Numbered from the stretch's first letter, positions 54,152 to 63,735 are shown. The stretch: DNA of 64,000 bases from Pseudomonas sp. p1(2021b) (GCF_020151015.1 NZ_CP083747.1:62001-126000), one strand, 5' to 3'. The notes: generated by a model from the sequence alone, not told the origin. Program-made: numbers and translations.

Positions 54152-54715
54152 ATGAACTCTAAAGCACTGGCGTCTCGACTGGTGTCCCCGCTCAAAACCC
54201 TTCGGACAGACAAAGCACGGCTTCGATTTCTTCGAAACTCGCTCATAGGTATCGCCGCTGCGTTCATCGTTGCAATTGCGGCCGTTACGACGTTTCGCCA
54301 GGACTACCGGATCGGTGTTGATCTTGCGTCAGTCCGTTGCCTGCCCTGGCGCCTGTACATGATCACTTATGGCCAGCCTGCTGACCTCAAACGGGGTGAT
54401 TTCGTCGCATTCGTGCCGAAAGGCGGCCTCATGGGCGAGCACTTCGAAGGGAAGACCGTTGGAAAGATGGTCGCAGGCCTCCCGGGTGACAAGCTGGTCG
54501 TGAAGAACAACGTCGCCTACATCGGCGATCGACTGATCGGTGAGCTGGACCTTATCGAAAAGCTGGGCAAGAAGTCCGGCGATTTCGACCGTGTCATGAC
54601 AGTACCGGCCGGCAAGATTCTGGTCATTGGGACTGAGCCAAGGAGCTATGACGGCCGCTACTGGGGCTTCCTAGATTCGAAGCTGATCATTGGCAAGGTA
54701 GGGCCCATCATCTGA
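54152..54715 (+). CDS. S26-type signal peptidase of the transfer operon, Cys at the nucleophile position
   Basis: 187 residues from ATG 54152 (GGAG upstream). One N-terminal membrane helix (SLIGIAAAFIVAIAAVTTF), then DLASVRCLPWRLYMI, RGDFVAFVPKG and GKMVAGLPGDKLVVKNN, the blocks of TraF/TrhF-like S26 peptidases. The usual Ser in the first block is Cys63; the Lys general base is Lys105. It may process the pilin or cyclise it, as TraF does in RP4. Confidence 0.82.
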   Translation: MNSKALASRLVSPLKTLRTDKARLRFLRNSLIGIAAAFIVAIAAVTTFRQDYRIGVDLASVRCLPWRLYMITYGQPADLKRGDFVAFVPKGGLMGEHFEGKTVGKMVAGLPGDKLVVKNNVAYIGDRLIGELDLIEKLGKKSGDFDRVMTVPAGKILVIGTEPRSYDGRYWGFLDSKLIIGKVGPII

Positions 54716-55716
54716 TGAAAGCTCCATTCGAACGACTCAAGCGTATGCGTACGCGTGAAGGATTACTAAAAAACATTCTAGTATCGGCGCTATTGTCTAT
54801 CGCCGCCTTGCCCAGTGTTGTCTATGCGGATGTCGACAGCGGATCTCCGAGGTTCATCGAGCGCAAAGCTGAGGGGTGGTTTTTCTACAAAGATCCAAAA
54901 GAGACTGCACCGCCTCCGCCATTAATCCGTCAAGAGCCCAAAGCTCCCAGCGAAAAACCTGACTCCAAAGAACCGACAGTTCACCCGTTTTCTGTTTCGT
55001 GGCTGCGCGAAAACATGCCGAAGCTGTTGGACGCCGCGATCGACGACCCTAGCAAGGAAAACGTTGAGGCGTATCTCTACGCGCAGCGCGTGGCCATGGA
55101 CAAGTCCCAGCGCTATGCAGAGATGACAACCCGTGTTGTGGCCGCCGATCCATTCCTGGACGAGAACAACCGAGTCCCTATCGCAACTTACACGAAACCA
55201 TTCTTCCTGAGGAATGCTCAGGCCGGTGTAACTGAGGCACTAAAACATGTCGCGACCGTGGGCGGCTTGTGGGTTTTCTTCGATTCGAAGTGTGAATTCT
55301 GCCGACCTCAAGTGAACACCGTTCAGAAACTGGCCAAGGAGTATGGATTTGTCACGAAATTCATTTCCATGGATGGCAAACCTCTACCGAATGTAACGGA
55401 ATTTGAGAAAAACACCGGGCAAGCGAGCATTCTGAACCTGCGCATCACGCCAACTACAGTTCTCGTTGTTCCTCCGAACAACTACTACATCGTATCGCAA
55501 GGGATGATGGCCCAAGACCAGCTCGCAGAGCGGATCATCATTGCAGCTGACAGCAACAATCTATTGCCGAAAGACATTGCACAGAAAATCAATACATATG
55601 ATCGAGGCGTCTTGACCAACGAAGACACTCAAAAGGGTGCGAGTGATGATCCAAAGCAGTGGGTTAAATACCTGAAGGACAAACTGGAAGGCCGCTACGA
55701 AGGGGGGCAACAATAA
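54715..55716 (+). CDS. traF: Pilus assembly protein TraF (thioredoxin-like)
   Basis: 333 residues: signal peptide (ILVSALLSIAALPSVVYA), a Pro-rich linker, GWFFYKDP near the N-terminus and a C-terminal thioredoxin fold with CEFC at 193-196 and the cis-Pro loop RITPTTVLV. Many F-type TraF proteins lack the CxxC; here it is present, so the protein may be redox-active. It shares one base with the traH start. Confidence 0.92.
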   Translation: MKAPFERLKRMRTREGLLKNILVSALLSIAALPSVVYADVDSGSPRFIERKAEGWFFYKDPKETAPPPPLIRQEPKAPSEKPDSKEPTVHPFSVSWLRENMPKLLDAAIDDPSKENVEAYLYAQRVAMDKSQRYAEMTTRVVAADPFLDENNRVPIATYTKPFFLRNAQAGVTEALKHVATVGGLWVFFDSKCEFCRPQVNTVQKLAKEYGFVTKFISMDGKPLPNVTEFEKNTGQASILNLRITPTTVLVVPPNNYYIVSQGMMAQDQLAERIIIAADSNNLLPKDIAQKINTYDRGVLTNEDTQKGASDDPKQWVKYLKDKLEGRYEGGQQ

Positions 55717-57167
55717 TGTGGAATATATTGAAACAGCTGGTATCGTTATTACTGGTGGCAACACTTACCATGGTTTCAGCACCTGCATCAGCTGGACTTG
55801 CTGATGCGCTTGACGGCATGTTCATGTCGAACAGCACCAGCGCGGGCGCCTTCACAAGCCAAAGCCGCGGCGGCATGGTAGGCGGTGGCGCAGCCCTTCG
55901 AAGCCCGGTTCGTAACATTAACCTGGTTGCTTTCGACCCGCCTCGATTCTCGGCCGGTTGCGGCGGGATTGATATGTTCGCGGGGTCATTCTCGTTCATC
56001 AACGCAGACGCCCTGGTTGCATTGTTCCGCCAAATCGCAGCGAACGCTGTTGGGGTTGCGTTCAAAGCCGCCATTGACGCTATCAACCCGGCTCTGGGCA
56101 AGCTGATGCAGGACTTCCAGAATAAGCTGCAAGCCCTGAACCAGATGATGAAGAACACATGCGCTGTGGCGAACTCCATCGTCAAGTCGTTCACAGATCC
56201 ATCAGCTCGAAAAGAGATGGTTGACCAGGCATCGACGGCGGCCTCGGCAGCAACTGGCTCCTTCTCTGATCTGTTCGCTGGTTTGACAGATCTATTCAGC
56301 TCTCCGAACAGCAGTTCTGACAAAGGCACCAATGACGGAAGCTGCGAGGAGTGCGGCAACCCTGTTTGGAAAGCCCTTACCGACACCTCATCAGGCCAAT
56401 ACCTGGGTAACCCCGACACTGGCGAAGCTGACAGCAATCTCGCTAACGAAGTTGTGATGAGCATGATTGGCGCAGTAGTTATGACTGCGCCGGACAGCTC
56501 CTCGAAAAACTCTGACGGTTCTGAAAAGCCTAAGGTTGGTCAAATTTATAGCCCAACCTTGACACTGATGAATTTCAAAAACGGCTCAAGTTCCAACAGT
56601 ACGCCGCTTAAACTCCTGCATTGCGACAACGGGTACGACCGCAACAAGTGCACTAGCATCAACCCCAATAAGACATTGAGCTTTGATGGCACCTTGGGCT
56701 ACACCAACAAAATGCTGTTCGGCTACGCACAAGGCGCGACAAGTGGTACAGCTAGCACTTCGATTGTAGGCAAGCTTACAAACTGCACCAGTAACTCTTG
56801 CGACTTCACTGCAGCACAAAAACAGTTCATCAACTCTGTCAAAACACCTGCGCTTGCCTTGATTAGAAAGGTACAGCAATTCCCTGGGGCAATTCAGGGT
56901 GTTGCGGAACAAATGGCGCCAATCATCGCAAATGAACTGGCCCTGAAATATGGTGAGGCTGCTCTGTATGCAGCGAACCAGACATTCAACGGAGTTAAAG
57001 GCATCAAACCTGACTTTGTTGACCAGAACATTAACAAGCTCGTTCAGGAGCTCGCAGCCATCAGGGCGGAGGACGCAAACTTCCAACCAAGGGTTGTTGC
57101 TACCGAGCAGTGGATTAAGATGATTTTAACCAGCAACCCAGCGATCTTTGTTAAGCCGGGCCTCTAG
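55716..57167 (+). CDS. traH: Pilus assembly protein TraH
   Basis: 483 residues: signal peptide, then ADALDGMFMSNSTSAGAFTSQSRGGMVGGGAALRSPVRNINLVAFDPPRFSAGCGGIDMFAGSFSF, the unmistakable TraH N-terminal block, with cysteines conserved in the middle (CAVANSIV, CEECGNP). Works with TraF and TraG in pilus extension. Confidence 0.96.
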   Translation: MWNILKQLVSLLLVATLTMVSAPASAGLADALDGMFMSNSTSAGAFTSQSRGGMVGGGAALRSPVRNINLVAFDPPRFSAGCGGIDMFAGSFSFINADALVALFRQIAANAVGVAFKAAIDAINPALGKLMQDFQNKLQALNQMMKNTCAVANSIVKSFTDPSARKEMVDQASTAASAATGSFSDLFAGLTDLFSSPNSSSDKGTNDGSCEECGNPVWKALTDTSSGQYLGNPDTGEADSNLANEVVMSMIGAVVMTAPDSSSKNSDGSEKPKVGQIYSPTLTLMNFKNGSSSNSTPLKLLHCDNGYDRNKCTSINPNKTLSFDGTLGYTNKMLFGYAQGATSGTASTSIVGKLTNCTSNSCDFTAAQKQFINSVKTPALALIRKVQQFPGAIQGVAEQMAPIIANELALKYGEAALYAANQTFNGVKGIKPDFVDQNINKLVQELAAIRAEDANFQPRVVATEQWIKMILTSNPAIFVKPGL

Positions 57168-57176
57168 GGATATATT

Positions 57177-60100
57177 ATGGACTTCACTGTATTTGTACTA
57201 GGTGATGTTTCGACTTTTTACAATACGCTCAACAGCGTAGCGATGATATTCAACGCCAAGGGTTTCATGACTGGCGTGTACCTCGTTGGTGGGTTCATTG
57301 CGCTGATCTCAGGAATTATGTTTGTAATTCAGAAAGGCGCTTCGGAACAGTTCATCCCTGCAAACGGACCTGTGGGTGGCCTGTTTGGCTTCGCCATGAT
57401 GGTTGCGTGTTGCACCATTAAGGCCGATGTGAAGATCGAGGATATCTACACAGGGACGGTCAACAAGGTTGATAACGTCCCCCTTGTAATCGCGGCACCA
57501 GCCAGCTTGTTCACAACGACAATGTACGGACTGTTTGAAAAAATCAACACAGCCTACCAAAGCACCTCAGGGAGTTACATGGCCGTCACTCAGAATGGCT
57601 TTGTCACTCCGTTGAAACTGCTTCTTACACTGCGCAAGGGTGTGGAGAATGTTGACCCGTACCTTGTGGCCAGCTTGAAACAATACATTATCGACTGTGT
57701 TCCTGGCTCAACGACATTCAGCATTGCGGATTTCCAAAAATCCACAAATATTGTTTCTTATGTATTAGGCCATTCCCGCGGCACGGGCCTTACCACCTAT
57801 TGGGATAACGTCAATATTGGAGGCTCCGCTCTTTCTTGCCAGGAAGCACAGACCAAGATAGCACTCAAGGTTGATGCGTTCCCATCCTCCGCAGCCGCGA
57901 AACAAATGATCAATGCCGGCATGAAGGTTAAGAGCCCTTCGGGCAGTGCTTACACGCCTGACGATGTTAGTGCTGCAATTACCAACCTGGTGCCTTCGCT
58001 GTGGTCTGCCGCTCAAAGCGCTGATGATTTCATGGTGAACGCGCTGTTCTACAACTCTGTAGTAGGGACATACAACTGTCTAGATAGCGTTTCCGATCAA
58101 AACAGCTTCAATCTTTGTATGACATCGTTGACTCAGCAAGACGAGCAGTTCCGCTCCGATGCTGCGGCGTCTGGCAGTTTCTTTGCAAAGATCATGACAC
58201 CGACAATGGTCTTCCTTCAGATTCTCTTCTTCGGCTTCGCGCCCATCGTCATCATTTACAGCCTGTTTAAAGGGGCTGGATCGCTGATGATGTATGTAAA
58301 GTTTCTGGGGTTCGGGATATGGACTACTTCCTGGCTGCCATTTTCCGCTGTGATTCAGATGTACATCCAAAACGATGTCGCAGAGAAACTGACTGAGTTC
58401 ACAGAAGCTGGCCTAGTACCGAGCAACATGAAGGCGGTCTATTACGATGTTCTTGCAACTAGGCTGGGTATCGCATCGGATATGCTGGCCGCCACACCAC
58501 TCATTTCTGCAGCAATGCTTGGCTTGACTGCTTACGGCATGGTAAGCCTTGCCAGCCGCTGGTCGGGGCGCGACCACAATGACGAGAAACTTCAGTCTCC
58601 TGATCTTGTAAAAAATGGGGCACATGTCGATGTGGCAAGCCGTAACCAGTACCAGTCAGAACATTCCGGCAGTGTAAATAACGGTCTGTCACTCAATGGC
58701 GCCAACTGGAACACGGCGGATCTAAAAAACACGCTAAGCACTTCCACCCAGAGTGCCTTCGGTTCCGACCATTCTAAGCGCAGCGAGAGCTCCTCAGCTG
58801 TCGAGGCCTCACTGCGCCAAATGTCCTCCTACAAATCCGGTGACAGCTGGACAGATCAGCGCATGCAATCGCTCGATCGCCAGCACAGCAATATTTCCCA
58901 GCAGGCGATGAAGCTGGGGGATAGCATTGGTCAGGCCTTGGGGTTCACTGGGAAGGAGATGAATTCCTTCAAAGAGGCGTTCGACGCGAAGGTGGGTTTC
59001 AGCGGTATCTTCGGCGGTGTTTCTGCTGGCATTCAGAACGCCACTGGGAAAGATATGACCAAGTCTCAGGCCTCAACCATTGCATCCCAGTTTGGTTCAG
59101 AGATCTCCAAAAATGAAAGTGACATGTCCGGGTGGAAGGCCTCAGTTGCTGATACGTTCTCTCATAGCACTGGCAGAGAAGCCGCAACTGAAAACGCCTT
59201 GGGTCGACGTCTGAGTGCAACCACCGCCGACACCCAATCGTCGTTCAATCGCTTCCAGCAAGCTACATCAGCGGAGGCCGGCGTTTCCGCAAACGCGAAG
59301 ATCAGTGAGGAGACCACCGGCGGGAATCTCACCCGATCGCAGCAGGGGATGCAGGCGCTCAATCAGGCAATCGCCGGGCTCAGCGATTCGCAGCGCAGTG
59401 AATTCAACAAGAAATTCCCCGAGCTTGAAACCCGCTATGCCCAGCAATCCACTGGCATGGTTGGCGCTCGTGAGTCAGCCCAGCTGTGGGCCCTCAAGTC
59501 CATTGGGGCGGACACAGAGTTCGCGAATGTCATTTCGGCTATGACTGGAAACGTTGTGGGTGGGCCGAGCGAAGGTGATGCGGCCAAATTCCAAGGCGTA
59601 GGTGGGCGAGCAGCCCAGGTCAGTGACAACCCAGCCGGTCAGGTTTCTCGCGCTAACATCGGCAACCCGTCGACCAATGTTCCCGGGGTCAATCCGAATC
59701 AGGTCGGCCCTACTGGTGCTCCACAACCACAAGAGCTCAGGGAAGTCGCATCTGGAATGGATCCATACCGTTCCTACGAGGACCGCGAGACCTATGTATC
59801 GTCGCAAATGCCAAGCAGCCATGCCAAAGCTCAAGAGCAGATGCGGGCGGGTAAAACAGCACTCGAAAATGCGGACACTACCCTTTCCCCTGAGCAGATC
59901 CGCGACACAATGTCGGTCAAGCCAATCACGAACACCATGGTCGGCGTAGGCCAGGCCGAGCAGCAATGGGAGCAAGAAAACCCTAAAACTGCGATGGCCG
60001 TTACGGCAGCGACTATGTTTGTGCCAGGCGCAGGATGGGGTGGAGCAGCTATCAAAGGGACTCAAGCGACAAGAGCGGTTCTGGCAGCACGCAGCGCTGA

Positions 60101-61373
60101 AACTGCCTTGAAAGCAGCTGAAGCCGGTACCGAAGTTGCTCAGGCTGCACGCGTGGTCAATGCAGCTGGGCACGAGGTACCTGCGCTGCTTCGTGGCCAA
60201 GGCCAGGCTTCGCGGGTCGTGAACGCCGAACATGTGGCAGAAGCTGCTGAAACTGCGAAAGCCGCTGCAGCTACTGCGAAGACTGCTGGCCGCGAGGCCG
60301 CAGCCGCCACCAAGCTTGCTGGCAACGTTTCGGTTGTTCCAGGGATGATGATCGCTTCCGATCACATGGCAGACAACTACAATGCTGATGTGGCCGCCAA
60401 CGGCAAGCCTGAGCGCTTTGAGCCCGGCTCAAGTGTGCGCTCAATGCTCCAGAGTGATGGCGCCACACCTGGCCCTCAAGCACAGAGTGGTCAGCCGCTT
60501 GTGACCCCAATGCCGGCGCGCGCCGACGCTCTTGCTCCCCTGGGCGGACACGCAGGCAACTTGATGGCTGCCCCGGGCGAAAATACGCAAGCTGCAGCCC
60601 ATGGCCAGCCACTGGTCACACCAATTAATGCAAACGCTGAAGCGCCTGCCCCAGCACCAGCTCCAATACGACAGGAGGCGCCCCATGCACAGAGCAGTCA
60701 GCCTGTAGCAGCGGCAGCGCTCGCCGGGGGGGAGGGCAACGCACCGATCCGCCAAGACGCTGCACCTGTTCAAGCCAGCCAGCCCGTGGCGGCCGCAGCG
60801 CTGACCAGCGCCGAGGCACAGGCACCAATCCGTCAGGACGCTGCACCTGTACAAGCCAGCCAGCCCGTCGCGGCCGCAGCGCTGACCGGCGTCGAGGCTG
60901 CACCGATCACAGGTCACGCAGGGGAGCTTAGAGCGGCCCCAGGTGAGGGGCTCATGACCGCGGGGACTAGTCAGAACCTGATGGAGCCCATTGGTCACGC
61001 GTCCACCGCCGCTCACACCGGTCAACTCCATATGGGTTCGCAACCAGCCATGGCCGAGTCCCACACTGAACTACAAGCGGGCGAAATGATGACGGCATCG
61101 GGTGCTGGTTTGATGACTGCTGGTGCCCAATCGCAGGCTAGCGCTGGGCTCTCAGCAGGTGAGCCACAACTGTCCGGCTCAGATAATGGGTCAGGTAGCC
61201 CATACGGTGAAGGCATGATGGGAGCTGCGGATGCTTACGAGTCGCCGTTCAGTGGAGGAGGGAAGCCGGCACCCGTTACGCGAGTGATGACCCTGGAAAA
61301 CACCGTTGTTACCCCGGAAGACAAGGGTGATGACGACGCCAAGCCGCCGACGACGAGAGGGGGCAAAAGCTAA
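57177..61373 (+). CDS. traG: Mating-pair stabilisation protein TraG, very long
   Basis: 1398 residues against about 940 in F. The N-terminal 480 residues are the TraG membrane domain (several helices, e.g. LIALISGIMFVIQ, FLQILFFGFAPIVIIYSLF); the next 500 contain the Ser/Gln-rich coiled region common to TraG. The C-terminal 400 are Ala/Pro-rich and repetitive, with three 27-residue repeats (60660-60899) and GHAG-x-L-x-AAPGE motifs. The N-terminal domain helps pilus assembly, the C-terminal part entry exclusion and mating-pair stability. Last gene of the operon. Confidence 0.95.
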   Translation: MDFTVFVLGDVSTFYNTLNSVAMIFNAKGFMTGVYLVGGFIALISGIMFVIQKGASEQFIPANGPVGGLFGFAMMVACCTIKADVKIEDIYTGTVNKVDNVPLVIAAPASLFTTTMYGLFEKINTAYQSTSGSYMAVTQNGFVTPLKLLLTLRKGVENVDPYLVASLKQYIIDCVPGSTTFSIADFQKSTNIVSYVLGHSRGTGLTTYWDNVNIGGSALSCQEAQTKIALKVDAFPSSAAAKQMINAGMKVKSPSGSAYTPDDVSAAITNLVPSLWSAAQSADDFMVNALFYNSVVGTYNCLDSVSDQNSFNLCMTSLTQQDEQFRSDAAASGSFFAKIMTPTMVFLQILFFGFAPIVIIYSLFKGAGSLMMYVKFLGFGIWTTSWLPFSAVIQMYIQNDVAEKLTEFTEAGLVPSNMKAVYYDVLATRLGIASDMLAATPLISAAMLGLTAYGMVSLASRWSGRDHNDEKLQSPDLVKNGAHVDVASRNQYQSEHSGSVNNGLSLNGANWNTADLKNTLSTSTQSAFGSDHSKRSESSSAVEASLRQMSSYKSGDSWTDQRMQSLDRQHSNISQQAMKLGDSIGQALGFTGKEMNSFKEAFDAKVGFSGIFGGVSAGIQNATGKDMTKSQASTIASQFGSEISKNESDMSGWKASVADTFSHSTGREAATENALGRRLSATTADTQSSFNRFQQATSAEAGVSANAKISEETTGGNLTRSQQGMQALNQAIAGLSDSQRSEFNKKFPELETRYAQQSTGMVGARESAQLWALKSIGADTEFANVISAMTGNVVGGPSEGDAAKFQGVGGRAAQVSDNPAGQVSRANIGNPSTNVPGVNPNQVGPTGAPQPQELREVASGMDPYRSYEDRETYVSSQMPSSHAKAQEQMRAGKTALENADTTLSPEQIRDTMSVKPITNTMVGVGQAEQQWEQENPKTAMAVTAATMFVPGAGWGGAAIKGTQATRAVLAARSAETALKAAEAGTEVAQAARVVNAAGHEVPALLRGQGQASRVVNAEHVAEAAETAKAAAATAKTAGREAAAATKLAGNVSVVPGMMIASDHMADNYNADVAANGKPERFEPGSSVRSMLQSDGATPGPQAQSGQPLVTPMPARADALAPLGGHAGNLMAAPGENTQAAAHGQPLVTPINANAEAPAPAPAPIRQEAPHAQSSQPVAAAALAGGEGNAPIRQDAAPVQASQPVAAAALTSAEAQAPIRQDAAPVQASQPVAAAALTGVEAAPITGHAGELRAAPGEGLMTAGTSQNLMEPIGHASTAAHTGQLHMGSQPAMAESHTELQAGEMMTASGAGLMTAGAQSQASAGLSAGEPQLSGSDNGSGSPYGEGMMGAADAYESPFSGGGKPAPVTRVMTLENTVVTPEDKGDDDAKPPTTRGGKS
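60660..60899 (+). repeat. Tandem repeat inside traG: three 81/81/78-base units
   Basis: Units begin at 60660, 60741 and 60822 and encode APIRQ-(D/E)-A-PVQASQPVAAAALT-like blocks of 27, 27 and 26 residues. The second and third differ at a few bases only; the first is more divergent. A fourth unit starts APIT and breaks off. Confidence 0.9.
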
Positions 61374-61387
61374 CTACAGCTGAAAAA

Positions 61388-61417
61388 GAAAGCCCGACTA
61401 TGCCGGGCTTTCTTTTT
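61388..61417 (+). terminator. Terminator after traG
   Basis: GAAAGCCCG, ACTATGC, CGGGCTTTC followed by TTTTTT. Confidence 0.9.
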
Positions 61418-61496
61418 TGTAACGCTGCCCGCCTTCGGACTGTACAGCTCTTCTTTGTAGATAGGATCCCTGGCACCGGGCTGGCCGCCAAAATGC

Positions 61497-61522
61497 AAAA
61501 CCCCCGTGGGTACGGGGGTTTC
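61497..61522 (-). terminator. Terminator for the convergent pilus operon
   Basis: AAAACCCCCGT, GGGT, ACGGGGGTTT; on the minus strand it follows the dsbA-like gene ending at 61566. Confidence 0.85.
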
Positions 61523-61565
61523 CTGTTTTGACAATCTTTCCTGGCAGAACCAACCGTGGGCTGGG

Positions 61566-62186
61566 TTATTGCTCCAGCATCACCTTGGAAATCATGCCGT
61601 TGGCCAGGTTCATGTAGAGCGCACTATCGCCGGAAACATCGTCAGGTGTGATCACGTACTTCCCATTGATGACCATGGAAGGTGTGGCATCAACTCCATA
61701 TGTGAGGAGCTTGGCAAAAGCCTTCTCCAGCCGCTGCTGAGTGACGTTGTGCCAGGCTTCGTTGAACCCCTGAACGTTCGAGATCGCTACAGCTTTCGTC
61801 CATGTATCAGGGCTCTCCATCGGCATGCCATTCTGCTGGATCAACGTATAGGCCGCCGACATGAATGCGTCGAGTCGGGCTGGATCTGCATCCTGGACAG
61901 CAAAAAATGCACGAGCAGCAATGTAATTGGCTTTGTCGGGGACCGCTACGGGAAGGAACTCAGCGGACCAGCCAGGCGGCATCGTTTTGGCCCACCGAGC
62001 CAAGGTCTGATCGTATGAAGCACAGACTGGACACGCAAAGGAAAAGAACACGATGACCTTGTGACTGTCTTCAGCCTGGGCCGCAACCTCTCTATACGGC
62101 AGCGACGGCAGCGACTCCTGTGCTAAGGAGAGGACTGGAGTTGCCAGCAGGGCTGCCATAGCCATCCGCGCAATAAACTTCTTCAT
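61566..62186 (-). CDS. DsbA-like periplasmic thiol oxidase
   Basis: 206 residues: signal peptide (MKKFIARMAMAALLATPVLSLA), thioredoxin fold with CPVC at 52-55 (VFFSFACPVCASYD) and cis-Pro loop VDATPSMVING. The third disulfide-handling protein of the window. Its start lies 95 bases inside the 3' end of the ATPase gene in another frame, so they are one operon. Probably oxidises pilus or transfer proteins. Confidence 0.88.
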   Translation of the reverse strand: MKKFIARMAMAALLATPVLSLAQESLPSLPYREVAAQAEDSHKVIVFFSFACPVCASYDQTLARWAKTMPPGWSAEFLPVAVPDKANYIAARAFFAVQDADPARLDAFMSAAYTLIQQNGMPMESPDTWTKAVAISNVQGFNEAWHNVTQQRLEKAFAKLLTYGVDATPSMVINGKYVITPDDVSGDSALYMNLANGMISKVMLEQ

Positions 62187-63726
62187 ATAAACTTTCCTTG
62201 CTGATGAGGTTCTGCTCGATGAGCATGTCGAAGATTGACTCTTGATTTCGCTCAGTGCGCCACAGCTCGACAGTATCCTTCAGTGCCCTGAAGTTGATTT
62301 TCCGGGTCGCGGCCAACTCATTCAAAAATTCCACCGCCCCCTCGGTGTAACCAAGAGCGTTCACCACGTCATCTTGTGACACAAGCGCCAGATCAATGAG
62401 GGCTTGCCCGAACTTTTTGACCTTGCCTTCAATCGTACACCGCAGCTGAAGTTCAGCTGCCTGATTTGCCTGCGTAAAGGTAATGAGGCCCTGAGCGATT
62501 AGAACATCACCGATGCGCCTAACCGCTGGCTTCACAGAATCATCTTTAATTAAGGTCCGTACCCGTCCCAAGGTTGTCAAGCCATCAGTTACCATCCGCA
62601 CAGCGGATTGGCCTAATGTGTCGAATTGGCTCTGCCGTGCAGCAGCGTTCAACACAGCCATCTCTCCACCGCCACCGATAATGGCTGCACGCACTGATCT
62701 GTCTGATCTAATAAGCTCAATGATGGGGCATTTACCTGAAAACGAATCTTTCGAAGGCGCAAATGGAATATTGCCTGTGACAGGCGGCAGCCCATTCTTT
62801 TTCAACCACATGCGCTCTACGTCATTAATAGGTAGCCATTCGTGTTCTATATCAGTCCGAAGAGTCTGCACAAGTCGCTGAGCAATCACACCAATGAGTA
62901 CAGACGCAAGTGTTTGGGCATCGACCCCAAGATCAACGATGCGAGGTACAGCTTGTGCTGCACTATTGGAGTGCAATGTGGCAAAGACCAAGTGGCCGGT
63001 GTTTGCAGCCTGAATGGCAATCTGTGCGGTTTCCTGGTCACGAATCTCACCAATCAGAATAACGTCCGGATCCTGACGCAACAGGGCCCGTAGACCCAAT
63101 GCGAAACTGAGCTGGGGCGTTACGTTGATTTGGACAAAGCCCTTAACTACATACTCAACCGGATGCTCGATAGTACAGATGTTGAGCGTACCGTCGTTGA
63201 TGGCATTGAGTGCTGCGTACAGTGTCGTGGTTTTACCTGAGCCGGTTGGGCCGGTGACAAGGATCAGCCCTTGAGGTTCGTTGATCATCTCGCGGAATGC
63301 GTGCTCGACCAGAGGCGGCATTCGAATTCGGTCAAGGCTCATCGACGCGTTTTCTTGGTCGAGCAACCGGCATACGATTTTTTGCCCATTGTGACTTGGA
63401 ACCAAGCTCACACGGACCTCCAACTCCAGTCCCGGGTATCGCAATCCGATACGACCATCGAGGGGGATTTGATGCTGCGAGAGGTCCATGGTGGCCCGCG
63501 ATCGAATTTTCGTATCGATCATTTTTCCCATAGCAGGCTCTACGGTTTCAAAATGCCTCAGCTGACCGTCTTGCCGTAGCTGAATATGCACGTGACCTTG
63601 AACCCACTGGAAGTGAATGTCCGGGACTTTATTCTCGGCGGCCATCCTGAACAAGTCGTTCAAATAGGTTGCCGCCGGTTTATCTGCCGGGGAGTTGTAA
63701 ATAAAAAGATCTGGTTCCTTTGCCAC
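62092..63726 (-). CDS. PilB/GspE-type pilus assembly ATPase with MshEN-like repeats at the C-terminus
   Basis: 544 residues. An N-terminal ATPase entry domain, Walker A GPTGSGKT at 159-166, Asp box TLNICTIEHPVEY, Walker B DPDVILIGEIRDQETA and His box TGHLVFATLHSN. The four-cysteine zinc site of GspE/PilB is missing. From about residue 403 RRIGDVLIAQGLITFTQANQA...FGQALIDLALVSQDDVVNALG and a second block (IFDMLIEQNLISKESLYEEVY) resemble the MshEN domain that normally lies at the N-terminus of PilB/GspE and can bind cyclic di-GMP. It would power a type IV-like pilus for mating, distinct from the F-type pilus. Confidence 0.9.
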   Translation of the reverse strand: MAKEPDLFIYNSPADKPAATYLNDLFRMAAENKVPDIHFQWVQGHVHIQLRQDGQLRHFETVEPAMGKMIDTKIRSRATMDLSQHQIPLDGRIGLRYPGLELEVRVSLVPSHNGQKIVCRLLDQENASMSLDRIRMPPLVEHAFREMINEPQGLILVTGPTGSGKTTTLYAALNAINDGTLNICTIEHPVEYVVKGFVQINVTPQLSFALGLRALLRQDPDVILIGEIRDQETAQIAIQAANTGHLVFATLHSNSAAQAVPRIVDLGVDAQTLASVLIGVIAQRLVQTLRTDIEHEWLPINDVERMWLKKNGLPPVTGNIPFAPSKDSFSGKCPIIELIRSDRSVRAAIIGGGGEMAVLNAAARQSQFDTLGQSAVRMVTDGLTTLGRVRTLIKDDSVKPAVRRIGDVLIAQGLITFTQANQAAELQLRCTIEGKVKKFGQALIDLALVSQDDVVNALGYTEGAVEFLNELAATRKINFRALKDTVELWRTERNQESIFDMLIEQNLISKESLYEEVYCADGYGSPAGNSSPLLSTGVAAVAAV

Positions 63727-63735
63727 AGTCAGCTC

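Noticed and set aside
53850..55716. TraN-type adhesin in the tra operon
   Set aside because: No large cysteine-rich outer-membrane protein is present in the window; it may lie elsewhere on the replicon.
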